DNA from: Kineococcus rhizosphaerae
Lineage (GTDB): Bacteria; Actinomycetota; Actinomycetes; Actinomycetales; Kineococcaceae
Direction: 5' to 3'
DNA: 64,000 bases
NCBI RefSeq assembly: GCF_003002055.1
Contig: NZ_PVZF01000002.1
Coordinates: 372,001-436,000, forward strand
Positions 34,600 to 44,097 of the stretch are shown here, one piece after another; the first letter of the stretch is position 1; each line of letters opens with the position of its first letter. The translations under genes and the position numbers were made by a program. The notes below the pieces were generated by a model. That model had not been told where the DNA came from, searched no databases, and saw only the letters and a program-made list of their open reading frames with translations.

Positions 34600-36567
34600 G
34601 TGTTCACCGGACTGCCCGACCTCGGCCGGCCCGACGGGCCGCGCGGTTTCGCCGTCCACGACGAACCGGGGGCGGTGTGCGTGCTCCCGACGCGCCTGAG
34701 CGCGCACCCGCTGCGGATCGACCGGTACGTGCAGGACCGCGGCGACCGCGTCACGCGCTTCACCCTGGTGCAGGCGGGTTTCGAGATCGGCGGGGACGAA
34801 CCGGGCCCGTCCCGGGTCCGCCCGGCCCCGCTGGGGTCGGGGTGGGTCCGGCTCAGCGCCCCGGCGGCCCTCGACGTCCCCGCCGCCGCCCTCGCCCCGC
34901 AGCCCTGGGACGCCGCGACCGGGGTCGTGCTGCCCACCCTGGTCCGGCTCGACGACGTCACCGGCGAACTGCTCGCCGGGGCCGTGCGGGGCGGGCTGCA
35001 GACCCTCGGCGCCGTCGTGCTCGTGACCGTGCCCGGCGTCGCCGCGCGGTGCCCGGGGCAGGTCACCGTCGACGCGCGACGGTTCCTCGCCGACGTCGGG
35101 ACCGACCCCGTGGCCCCGGACGACCTCCTCGACCGCACCGCCGCCGGCTGGGCCGGGGTGTCCGTCGCGGGCGGGCCGCAGGACCCGCGGACCTGGGCCG
35201 CGGCGGTGCTGGACCGCCTCGTCGCACGGCTCGCGGTGCCCGCCCTGGACGCGGACCGCGAGGGCTGGCGCTTCGCGGCCGACCCCGGCGGGACGCCGAC
35301 GTTCTCCTGGGACCTGACCGGACCCTGCGCGGCGCGACGGCTGCTCCGGCTGGCCTGCGACCCGCTGCGGGGAACGGCCGCGGTCGTCACCGACCACGTC
35401 GTGGCCCCGCTGAGCGACGGCCGGGAACGGGTCCTCGTCCACAGCACCCTGCCCGGCCTGCCCGCGGGGGTGCTGGCCGCCACCGCGACCCTCACCGCCC
35501 CCGCGACCCCCGCCCGGCCGTTCCCGGCCGAGGTGACCGCCGACCTGCGACCCCCCGGCCCCAGCGAGGTCGTCCTGGCGCTGGCCCCCGGCGAGACGCT
35601 CGCCTACGACCTCACCGGCGCCGCGGCCCTGGAGACCGACCGCGGCCCCCGCACCGTCGAGGGCGCCGCCCGCCCCGTCGCCGAGGACCGCACGCCCGTG
35701 CTCACCCCCGCCGACCTCGGGATCCGGGTCCTGCCCGTGCACGCGACCCGCGCCCTGCTCGACCTCGCCGACGTCACCGTCAGCGCCCGCACCACCCGGC
35801 TCGTGCGCGACCCCGCGGTGTGCACCGCCTCCGTCGTCCTGCGGGCCGGGGCGGGGGACGGCTGGCTGGCCGTCCCCCGCGACGCGCACCAGGTGAGCCT
35901 CACGGCGCTCGCGAGCGCCCACGCCGACCCCGCGCGGACCGTGGGCCGGGACCTGCCCGACGCGGAGGTCTGGCTCGACCCGTTCTCCTTCCCCGACGCC
36001 CCGTGGGCCGACCCCGGACCCCGGCCCGAACCGGTCCTGGTCGCGGAGGTGGACGGGCTGCGGGCGGCCGGGACGGCGACGGACCCCGACTGGCGGTTCC
36101 TGCCGCTGCGCGCCGGGGTCGTGCGCGACGGGACGGGACAGCCCCAGCTCACCCTCGTGGAGGCGGCCGGGCTGGCCTGGCTGACCGTCGGCACCGCCCT
36201 GGAGCTGTCCGACGCCGCCCAGGACGCGCTGCGCACGCGGGCCCTGGCCGCGGGCGCGCCCGCCGGGCTGCGGCTGGCCCCGGCACCCTTCGAGGTCGAC
36301 GGCGCGGCCGAGCTCCGGCTCGCGCGCGACGGCTCGGACACCACCCTGGCCACGGCCGTGACGTCGGCGACCACGAGCCAGGACGCCGCGTTCAGCGTCC
36401 AGCTCGCCCCCGACGACCTGGCGCCGGTGCACCGGGCGCTGGCCGGTGAGACGGGCCTGCTCCGGGTCCGGTACGTGCTGCGGGTCGCCGCCTCCGGCCC
36501 GCTCGCGCAGGCCCTGGCCGCCGGGCCCGTCACCGTCGAGACCGACGCCGCCACCTGGCGGCCCTGA
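34600..36567 (+). CDS. Large protein B of the neprosin cluster
   Basis: The 655-residue product is Ala/Val/Asp-rich with no recognisable enzyme motif, signal peptide or membrane span. Near residues 492-525 it has DPDWRFLPLRAGVVRDGTGQ followed by PQLTLVEAAGL. This parallels the WYYLPTRPHLSVVDGTPVFQ region of protein D, so B probably contains the same domain placed at its C-terminal side. The GTG at 34600 is ten bases after the stop of protein A. Function is unknown. It belongs to the same closely spaced gene run. Confidence 0.6.
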   Translation: MFTGLPDLGRPDGPRGFAVHDEPGAVCVLPTRLSAHPLRIDRYVQDRGDRVTRFTLVQAGFEIGGDEPGPSRVRPAPLGSGWVRLSAPAALDVPAAALAPQPWDAATGVVLPTLVRLDDVTGELLAGAVRGGLQTLGAVVLVTVPGVAARCPGQVTVDARRFLADVGTDPVAPDDLLDRTAAGWAGVSVAGGPQDPRTWAAAVLDRLVARLAVPALDADREGWRFAADPGGTPTFSWDLTGPCAARRLLRLACDPLRGTAAVVTDHVVAPLSDGRERVLVHSTLPGLPAGVLAATATLTAPATPARPFPAEVTADLRPPGPSEVVLALAPGETLAYDLTGAAALETDRGPRTVEGAARPVAEDRTPVLTPADLGIRVLPVHATRALLDLADVTVSARTTRLVRDPAVCTASVVLRAGAGDGWLAVPRDAHQVSLTALASAHADPARTVGRDLPDAEVWLDPFSFPDAPWADPGPRPEPVLVAEVDGLRAAGTATDPDWRFLPLRAGVVRDGTGQPQLTLVEAAGLAWLTVGTALELSDAAQDALRTRALAAGAPAGLRLAPAPFEVDGAAELRLARDGSDTTLATAVTSATTSQDAAFSVQLAPDDLAPVHRALAGETGLLRVRYVLRVAASGPLAQALAAGPVTVETDAATWRP

Positions 36568-36591
36568 TCCCCGCTGCGAGAGGAAGACGAG

Positions 36592-38790
36592 ATGCTCAAG
36601 CTCGACGACGTCCGGCTGCTCGAAGGCCACCAGATCCACGGTGACGACGACCCCGGCCGGTCGAACGTGTTCTACGTCATGCCGCGCTACCCGCGGATCG
36701 CACGGCTGGAGACCGGGGGACTGGCCCTGCGGTTCGTCGAGTACGACGCGATCCGCCGCCAGGGGGAGAGCCAGTTCGGGGGTTTCGTCGCCTTCGACAC
36801 CGACCTCAGCTTCCTGCCCGGGACGATGGACCTCATCCGCAAGGGGCTGCAGGACGAGCTGGACCACCGGTTCAGGCCGTTCGGGGGGGACGCGCTGAAA
36901 CCCGACATCCAGACCGTCCCGTGGCTGAGGGGCGCCGTGAAGCTCCTCCTGCAGCAGGACGGCAAGATCGTCGAGAAGCTCAGCGGTTCCACCGTCCCCT
37001 CGCTGACCGGGTACAACACCGCCTGCTTCTTCCTGGAGCTGACCGTCCTCGGGACGGCGATCTTCAAGGAGACCCTGAGCCGGGGGACCGCCTCGGCCAT
37101 CCAGGTGATCTACGACCTCGACCACTACGTGCGCCTGCCGCAGTCGCACGCGTGGGGCCACTGGCACGCGGACTCGTTCTACTCGTTCTTCCAGGACGTC
37201 GACACCGAGGACAACTTCTGGAGCGAGGACAGCTACACCGAGATCACCAACTCGACGCGGTACAAGAACGAGGTCACCGAGACCCACTTCGACCTCGTCG
37301 CCGACCCGGGCCTGACGGGGGAGCAGCAGGCCGAGTTCGACGCCGCCATGCGGGCCTCGATCATGAGCCAGCTCGACGCGGCCGTGCAGCGCAACCTCCT
37401 CGAGGCCGTCCAGGCCGTCGACCCGAACGTGAAGGGCTGGACCGAGGACCAGGACATCGAGGACGTCCACCGGGAGATCTCCACGACGCAGATCTCCGAC
37501 GTCCGCGTGGAGTGGACCGAGGCCAAGGCGGTGATCCGCACCATCCACCCGCAGGGGATGCTGCCGACCGTCACCAGCCTGCAGGACACGAACGGCGCCG
37601 CCCTGAGGTGGGAGGACTACTACTCCAGGATCAGCGTCGACGAGTTCCTGCGCTCCCTGCTCGTCTCGGTCCGGGTGGACGCCGACTTCCCGGGGTACGG
37701 CATCACCCTCGTCGAGGTGAAGATCCGCTACCCGCACGGCGAGAACGCCAAGACCGTCGAGGCGACCTTCACGAAGGACGACGCCGGCACGCCCCAGAAG
37801 GCGGAGTTCATCGTCGCGGACAAGATCCGGACGTTCTTCTGGTCGTACACGGTGAACTTCACCGGGGACACCCCGCCGTGGACGTCGCCGGAGGTCGAGG
37901 ACGACGGGACGGACCTCAACGTCAAGGTGCACGACCTGCCGGTCCTCAAGCTCGACGTCGTCAACGGGGACATCAACTTCGAGCAGGTCGCCCGGGCCCG
38001 GGTCCGGGTGCGCTACGAGGGGGGCGAGCACCCCGTCGAACGGTTCTTCAACCTCACCGAGCAGGACGGCACGCACCAGCTGCTGGAGGTGATCGGCGAA
38101 CCCCGCGCGGGGGACGTCACCTACCAGACCACCTACACGATGAAGGGTGACGGCCGGGAGATCACGGGCCCCGAGCTGCGGACGGACGCGAGCACCATCT
38201 CCGTCGACGACCCGTTCCGGGCCCTGCGCACCGTCACGTTCCAGGCCGTGGGGGACCTGACGGACGACATCGACGACGTGACCGTGCAGGCCGTCTACGA
38301 GGAGCCCGCGAACACCTACCGCCGCGACTTCGCGGTGACCCTCAGCGGCACCGGCAAGCCGTTCGACGTCTGGACGTTCCCGACGGTCGACGAGGCGCAG
38401 GGCAAGCTCTCCTACACCGCGACCGTGCGCCACCGCGACGGCACGAGCGAGGACGTCGAGGTCACCGACGCCAAGGGCACCCGCTTCGAGCTCGGCCGCA
38501 AGTTCGTCGACAAGCTCGACGTCGCGATCGTGCCGGACCTGCTGGACTGGACGAAGCTGAAGCTGGTCAACGTGTCGCTGAAGTACCTGCACAGCACCCC
38601 GCCGAAGACCGACGACTTCCTCTTCCGGTCGGGGGACACCGGCGCCAGGACGTGGTCGGTGTTCCTGCCGAAGGGCGAACCGGCCTCCTACAGCTACAGC
38701 GCCACGTTCTTCCTCCTCGACGGCAGCAAGAAGACCGACGCGAAGGACGACGCCACCGAGGAGTCCCTGTTCCTGGACCTTCCCGCCTGA
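36592..38790 (+). CDS. Large beta-module repeat protein C of the neprosin cluster
   Basis: The 732-residue product starts with NVFYVMPRYPRIARLETGGL (about residues 24-43) and FGGFVAFDTDLSF, equivalent to the N-terminal domain of D and E. The middle has AVIRTIHPQGMLPTVTSLQ, matching RRSIYPQGHL in D. The rest is a series of about 95-residue beta modules, for example TVTFQAVGDLTDDIDDVTV plus a WTFPTVDEAQGKLSYTATV strand pair. No signal peptide is seen. The ATG follows GAGAGGAAG. Repeated modules and missing catalytic motifs point to a structural or binding role. Confidence 0.65.
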   Translation: MLKLDDVRLLEGHQIHGDDDPGRSNVFYVMPRYPRIARLETGGLALRFVEYDAIRRQGESQFGGFVAFDTDLSFLPGTMDLIRKGLQDELDHRFRPFGGDALKPDIQTVPWLRGAVKLLLQQDGKIVEKLSGSTVPSLTGYNTACFFLELTVLGTAIFKETLSRGTASAIQVIYDLDHYVRLPQSHAWGHWHADSFYSFFQDVDTEDNFWSEDSYTEITNSTRYKNEVTETHFDLVADPGLTGEQQAEFDAAMRASIMSQLDAAVQRNLLEAVQAVDPNVKGWTEDQDIEDVHREISTTQISDVRVEWTEAKAVIRTIHPQGMLPTVTSLQDTNGAALRWEDYYSRISVDEFLRSLLVSVRVDADFPGYGITLVEVKIRYPHGENAKTVEATFTKDDAGTPQKAEFIVADKIRTFFWSYTVNFTGDTPPWTSPEVEDDGTDLNVKVHDLPVLKLDVVNGDINFEQVARARVRVRYEGGEHPVERFFNLTEQDGTHQLLEVIGEPRAGDVTYQTTYTMKGDGREITGPELRTDASTISVDDPFRALRTVTFQAVGDLTDDIDDVTVQAVYEEPANTYRRDFAVTLSGTGKPFDVWTFPTVDEAQGKLSYTATVRHRDGTSEDVEVTDAKGTRFELGRKFVDKLDVAIVPDLLDWTKLKLVNVSLKYLHSTPPKTDDFLFRSGDTGARTWSVFLPKGEPASYSYSATFFLLDGSKKTDAKDDATEESLFLDLPA

Positions 38791-38809
38791 CCCGTCGCGA
38801 GGTGACGTG

Positions 38810-41050
38810 ATGCTGCTGCTCGACTCCCGCTGCGCCGTGATCGACGGTGTCTCGGTGTTCCCCGACCACGCCGACCCGGCGCAGTGGTACTACCTGCCGA
38901 CCCGTCCCCACCTGTCGGTCGTCGACGGGACACCGGTGTTCCAGCTCATCGGCTTCCGCGGGGCCCGCACCGGTGGCCTGTTGTCCTTCGACTGCGACCT
39001 CTCCCTGGGGCAGGCGCAGGTCGACGCCCTGCGGGGGAAGGTCAAGACGCAGTTCGACCTCGACGTCGCACCGCGGCTGGCGCCGGTCCCGCCCGTCGAC
39101 GGGACCGTCCACCTCATCAGCATGGGGACCGACAGCTCCGCACCCGCGGGCGAGGCGCCGGCCTTCGTCGTCGACGCCGTCCACAACGCGAAACCCTCGC
39201 TCGTCGACGACAACACGGCCTCGTTCTCGGTCCTGCTCGACGAGACCGGTTACGCCCTCGTCGAGGGGACCCTGGACGCGGCGATCCTGCCCGTCGCCGT
39301 CGTCTACTCCCTCGACCACCTCGCCCTGCGCCCGGCGTACCGGGTGACGCTGTCGATCGACTGGGACCGGGTGCAGAAGCACCTCGACGAGACGTTCGGG
39401 GCGAAGGCGTGGATCTTCTCCGCCGACATCTCCCGGGCCGTCGACGAGCTCGACGACTCCAAGGCCATCGACCTGCGCGCCGACACGTTCGTCACCGAGG
39501 ACACCGAGGGGGTCGTCGACCGCCGCGACGCGGCCCTGGCCCAGGTCAAGGCGATGATCACCTCCGCGTTCTTCGAACCGAGCCTGCCCCCGTGGAAACC
39601 CGACGAGCCCTCGGGGTGGGTCCAGGACCTCGAGGCGCTGGGGGACTTCGCCACGAGGACGGCCGCGGCCGCCGCCGGGGGACCGGCGGTGACGAACCCA
39701 CCGGTCACGTTCTCCTACAAGAAGACCGACTACACGCGGATCGACCGGAAGAACCTCGACGTCACGTTCTCCGAGCGGACAACGGTGCGCCGCTCGATCT
39801 ACCCGCAGGGGCACCTCGCGTCGCTGTTCTCGGCCATCAGCGCCTCACCGGAGCTCAGGGGCCGGCTCGTCCGGGAGATCAGCCCGGACGAGTTCTTCAC
39901 CAAGCGCAAGCTCCAGGTCCTCTACCGACCCAACCTCGGGGCCCCCTTCATCGACAGCATCGACGTCAAGGCCCGCTACGGCGGGCTCACGCGCAACGCC
40001 CTGCTGACCCCCGACGACTGGTCCACGACCTTCGAGTGGCTCAGCGACGTCCACGACGGGGTGGTGACGAAGGACGTCGACGTGTCCTACGACGTCCGGT
40101 TCAAGGCCGCCGACACCTCCGAGCGACCCGGCCAGCTCACCAGTGCGCACCGACCCGCCGACGCCGACCTCGTCTCGCTGCTGCCCGAGGACGAGGTGTT
40201 CACCGTCCGCTCGGTCGCGGTCCTGGCCGAGCGGATCCCCTGGACCCGGTTCGACACCGTCGAGGTCCACGTCCGGTACCGCGACGCGGACCACGGCGTC
40301 GACCAGCAGGACGTGTTCCGGCTCGTCGAGAAGGCCCCCTCGACCGTGTGGCCGGTGTTCGTGGTCGACCGCGACCACCGGGTCTACGAGGTCCGCACCG
40401 TCCTGCGCGCGGTCGACGGCAACGACGTCGACTCCGGCTGGGCGACGAGCGACCTGGAGGAGATCCAGGTCCGCAACCCGTTCCGGGCGCGGACGCTGGC
40501 CGTGCTGGCGAACGTGCGGTGGACCGAGGTCAGCGACGTGTTCGTCGACGTGACGTACGAGGACCCCGCCCACGACGTCCTCGTCCAGGAAACGTTGCAC
40601 CTGACCCAGACCGTGACCCCACCGCCGTTCGTGGTGGACCTGCGCGACCCCACCCGCACCGGGATCGAGTTCACGGTGACGTTCAGCTACCTCGACGGCC
40701 GGGTCGTCCAGACCCCGCCGTCGACCACCTTCGCGCCCCGCATCACCGTCGACCCCGCGATGCGCGGTCACCGGGTCGTGCAGGTGCGGCCACCGGCGGA
40801 CTGGACGGCGAAGGGCGTCGAGCGGGTCACCGTGGAACTGCGGTTCGAGGACTTCGCCGAGAACCTCAGCTTCGCCGACCGCTTCGAGCTCGACGGCCCC
40901 GGCACGACGGCGCGGTTCGAGTTCGACTACGCCGACGTGACCCGGGACCGGTACGAGTGGCGCGAGACGGTCCTCTACCGCAACGGCCTGCGGCACACCA
41001 CCGACTGGACGACCGGGGCCGACGCCGTCCTCGTGCCGAGACTGCCGTGA
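38810..41050 (+). CDS. Large beta-module repeat protein D of the neprosin cluster
   Basis: The 746-residue product is a close structural paralogue of protein C. DHADPAQWYYLPTRPHLSVV (about residues 19-38) is followed by GGLLSFDCDLSLGQAQV. ERTTVRRSIYPQGHLASLF lies near residue 325. Three to four beta modules make up the C-terminal half, such as TLAVLANVRWTEVSDVFVDV and YLDGRVVQTPPS. ATG 38810 was preferred over GTG 38807 because AGG at 38800 gives better spacing. There is no signal peptide. Function is unknown; C, D and E share one architecture and probably assemble together, which is inference. Confidence 0.65.
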   Translation: MLLLDSRCAVIDGVSVFPDHADPAQWYYLPTRPHLSVVDGTPVFQLIGFRGARTGGLLSFDCDLSLGQAQVDALRGKVKTQFDLDVAPRLAPVPPVDGTVHLISMGTDSSAPAGEAPAFVVDAVHNAKPSLVDDNTASFSVLLDETGYALVEGTLDAAILPVAVVYSLDHLALRPAYRVTLSIDWDRVQKHLDETFGAKAWIFSADISRAVDELDDSKAIDLRADTFVTEDTEGVVDRRDAALAQVKAMITSAFFEPSLPPWKPDEPSGWVQDLEALGDFATRTAAAAAGGPAVTNPPVTFSYKKTDYTRIDRKNLDVTFSERTTVRRSIYPQGHLASLFSAISASPELRGRLVREISPDEFFTKRKLQVLYRPNLGAPFIDSIDVKARYGGLTRNALLTPDDWSTTFEWLSDVHDGVVTKDVDVSYDVRFKAADTSERPGQLTSAHRPADADLVSLLPEDEVFTVRSVAVLAERIPWTRFDTVEVHVRYRDADHGVDQQDVFRLVEKAPSTVWPVFVVDRDHRVYEVRTVLRAVDGNDVDSGWATSDLEEIQVRNPFRARTLAVLANVRWTEVSDVFVDVTYEDPAHDVLVQETLHLTQTVTPPPFVVDLRDPTRTGIEFTVTFSYLDGRVVQTPPSTTFAPRITVDPAMRGHRVVQVRPPADWTAKGVERVTVELRFEDFAENLSFADRFELDGPGTTARFEFDYADVTRDRYEWRETVLYRNGLRHTTDWTTGADAVLVPRLP

Positions 41051-41063
41051 GGGAGGGGCCGTC

Positions 41064-44000
41064 GTGCTGAGCCTGGAGAAGCCGCTCGTCGTGGACGGCA
41101 TCACCGTCTACCGCGACCACGCCGACAGGAGCCGGTTCTGGTACCTGCCCGGCCGGGTCGCCCTGGCGCACCGCACCGACGGCGCGCCGGCCCTGTCGCT
41201 GCTCACCTACCGGCCCGCCGAGGCCGGCGGGGTGCAGCGCGGCGGCGGCTTCATGCAGTTCGAGAGCGCCCTGGAACTGCCGCGGACGACCCTGAGCCGG
41301 ATCGAGTCGCGGGTCTCGTCCGAGCCCGGGGTCGAACTGCCCGTGAGCCTGGCCCCGCCGCCCTTCGAGACCGGGACCGTGCAGTGCATCGCGCTGGACC
41401 TGCAGGGCCCGGGCGGGACCTCCGCGGGACCGGCCCCGGAGGGGGCGTTCCGGGCCACGGAGCAGATCCTCGGTGCCACCGTCCCCACGATGGACGCGGC
41501 GAACCGGGCCGCGTTCAACCTGGTCCTCAGCCAGGAGGGCGCCGTCATCGCCGAGGCGGCGCTGAGGGAGGGTGCGACCCCGTTCGGCGTCGTCTACTCG
41601 TTGCAGTACCTCGCGCTGCGGCCCACGCTCGACGTCACCGTCACCGCCCACCTCGACCAGGTCTACACCGGTCTGACCGCGGGGCTGGAGGGGCAGTACG
41701 TCTACTTCAAGGTCGGGCTGGAGGCCGCGCTGGAGTGGTTGCACTCCCGGGGGGCCATCGAGATCGTCGTGCACGACTTCACCGGCGACCTGACCCAGGC
41801 GGACCAGGAGAAGTGGGCGCTGCAGCTGTTCACCGACCACCTGCTGAGCACCTGGTTCACGCCGACCCTCGCACCGGGGAAGACGGCTGCGGGGACGCCC
41901 GCGCCGAACCCGACGCCGAACCCGACGCCGAACCCGACGCCGAACCCGACGCCGAACCCGACGCCGAACCCGACGCCGAACCCCGCCCCCCCTCCGAACC
42001 CCGCCCCCGCACCGGGGCCCGGTGCACCTCCCGCCCCGGGCGGGACCGGCCGGCCCGCGGTCCCCGAGGCCGCCCCCTCCGGGGTGGTCACCGCCCCCGT
42101 GGCGCCGGCGCCGGCCACGCTGGAGGTCCGCAGCAGCACCCCCGTCCCGCTGCCCGCGGGTCAGGCGGTGACGTTCACCGCCGCCACCACCGGCACGGTG
42201 GAGACCCTGCACGTCGCCGGGCCGGGGGCCCGCGTCCGGGTCGACGGTCAGGACGTCGCGCTCGGCCCGGACGGGAACCTCACGCGCGACGTCGCCGCGG
42301 GGGGTTCCCTGACCGTCGACGTCACGTGGGACGCGCCCGCGTCCGCTGAGGTGTTCTGCCTGTTCTTCGACATGGACCAGCCGGCCGAGGACGGCTGGTC
42401 GACGCAGCCGCCGAGCGCCGGGTTCCGCTCCTACGTCGAGAACACCACGACCGACCCCCGGTTCCGCTCCGCGACGGGCGTCCAGCGCGTCGAGGGGGAC
42501 GGTTCCTGGACCGGTCCCGAGGTGGGGGCCGACCGGCTGACCCGCTGGATCGACGGGCTGCCGGCCCCGCAGCGGGTCGAGGTCCGCGGGTACGCCAGCC
42601 ACGAGCACGCGACCCCGCAACCCGACCCCGCCCGCGCCGCCCACAACGCGCGGTTGTCGCGCCGCCGCCTCGACGTCGCGGTCGCGCTCGTGCGGCGCGC
42701 CGGCGGCGACCCCGTCGTGCAGGAGGCCCTGGGTGACACCGTCGCCGCGGCCAGACCCGGCAGCCACGGGCCCTTCGGGGGCGACCCGGACAACCGCGTC
42801 GCGCAGGTCCGGGTGGCCGGGGGCGGGACGACGTCGAGCTGGAGCGGCGTGCTGCGACGAGCCGCCGCCGTGAACCCGACGCCGAACCCGAACCCGACGC
42901 CGAACCCGAACCCGACGCCGAACCCGAACCCGACGCCGAACCCGAACCCGACCGAACCCGAACCCCACGCCGAACCCGAACCCGAACCCGAACCCCACGC
43001 CGAACCCGAACCCGACGCCGAAGCCGGGCGAGCTCCCGACCCTCGCCGCGTTCAAGCTCCGGTTCGTCCGTCAGGACGAGCGCAAGGACCTGGTGCTGAA
43101 GTACCAGCGCACCGACGCCGTCCGCCGGACCCTGGCCCCGCAGGGTTTCCTCGGCCTGCTCGCCGCGGACCTCGCCGCCGCGGAGAAGGTCGTCACGCTC
43201 GTCGACCTGGACCACCCCTTCTTCCGCGAGCTGACGGTCACCGCGAGGATGCCCGGGGACGTCAGCGCCCTCGGGCTCACCGAGGCCCACCTGTCGATCG
43301 ACTACGGCCCGGCGAGCCACGTCCGGCACGGCGACCTCGTCCTCACCCCGCAGCACGCCGACCCGCAGACGTTCACGACGTTCCTCGACGAGGAGCTGAC
43401 CCTGAGCTACGACGCCCTCCTCGAGCTCACCTTCGACGCCACGTCCGGCTGGGACGGCGACGCGCTGCGCTACGCGGTCCCGCTGCCCGGCTCGACCGAC
43501 CGGGACGTCGTCGTCAACCCCTACGAGCACCTCGACCTGCGCACGTACACCGTCCAGCCGGGCGACGTGGACTGGGACGTCGTCGCCTCGATCGACGTCC
43601 AGCTCAGCGCGACCGGCTACGGCGACCGCGAGCTGCGGCACCTGGTGACCCTCGAGGAGGGCACCCCGCCGCAGGTCTGGAAGCTGCGGGGCGCGTTGCC
43701 CGCCCCGGCCGACCGGGGGGTGCGGGTCGCCTACCGGCAGGTGCTCACCGACGGCACCGTCGAGCGCACCGGGCCCGTCGACGTCGACCTCACCCTGCTG
43801 CGGGTCGACGACCTGTTCACCGACGCCCTGGACCTCGTCCTCGTGCCGTCCTTCGTCCCGGCGGGCATCGACCGGGTGATCGTCGACATCGAGTACCACA
43901 GCGACCTGCCCACGCCCTACGACCGCACGGTCCGGGAGGAACTGCCGGGCACCGCGACCGAACCGCTGCGGGTGCACCTCGCCCTGCGCGACCCGACGCA

Positions 44001-44097
44001 GCGCGAGTACTCCGTGCGGTTCACGTTCACCGGGCCCGGGGTGTTCGACCAGCGCGCCTTCGTGCGCACGAGCGAGGAGGTGCTCCCGATCCGGTGA
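41064..44097 (+). CDS. Large protein E: YLP domain, OmpA-like domain and beta modules, frameshifted
   Basis: The N-terminal part has DHADRSRFWYLPGRVALAHR (residues 18-37) and GGFMQFESALEL. A linker of NPTP repeats (41907-41978) follows, then a beta domain and an OmpA-like segment with VEVRGYASHEHA, NARLSRRRLDVAVALVRRAG and DPDNRVAQVRV (about residues 510-590). A second NPNPTP linker (42873-43020) follows. At about 42951-42953 one repeat is two bases short and the frame changes. The homologous C-terminus, with RRTLAPQGFLGLL and more beta modules, continues in the other frame to TGA 44095-44097. Corrected length is about 1011 residues. The shift may be real or an assembly error in the repeat. 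Confidence 0.6.
41907..41978 (+). repeat. Six copies of a 12-base repeat encoding Asn-Pro-Thr-Pro
   Basis: The unit AACCCGACGCCG occurs six times without mismatch, in frame in gene E, and encodes (NPTP)6. The product would be a rigid polyproline-like linker. Perfect tandem copies of a 12-base unit are prone to length change by slippage, always in steps that keep the frame. Confidence 0.95.
42873..43020 (+). repeat. Imperfect 18-base repeat encoding Asn-Pro-Asn-Pro-Thr-Pro
   Basis: The unit AACCCGAACCCGACGCCG is repeated with variants in gene E. The copy at 42939-42954 has 16 bases instead of 18 (GACCG in place of GACGCCG), which causes the frame change described for that gene. After the short copy the downstream frame again reads NPTPNPNP and then KPGELP, showing the linker continued in the ancestral gene. 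Confidence 0.9.

Noticed and set aside
34570-38592. A long minus-strand open frame opposite genes B and C
   Set aside because: Composition is Gly/Asp/Val/Arg shadow of the opposite strand in a GC-rich genome; genes B and C have better support and ribosome sites.
41907-43020. CRISPR-like array
   Set aside because: The repeats are contiguous without spacers and encode an in-frame Pro linker.
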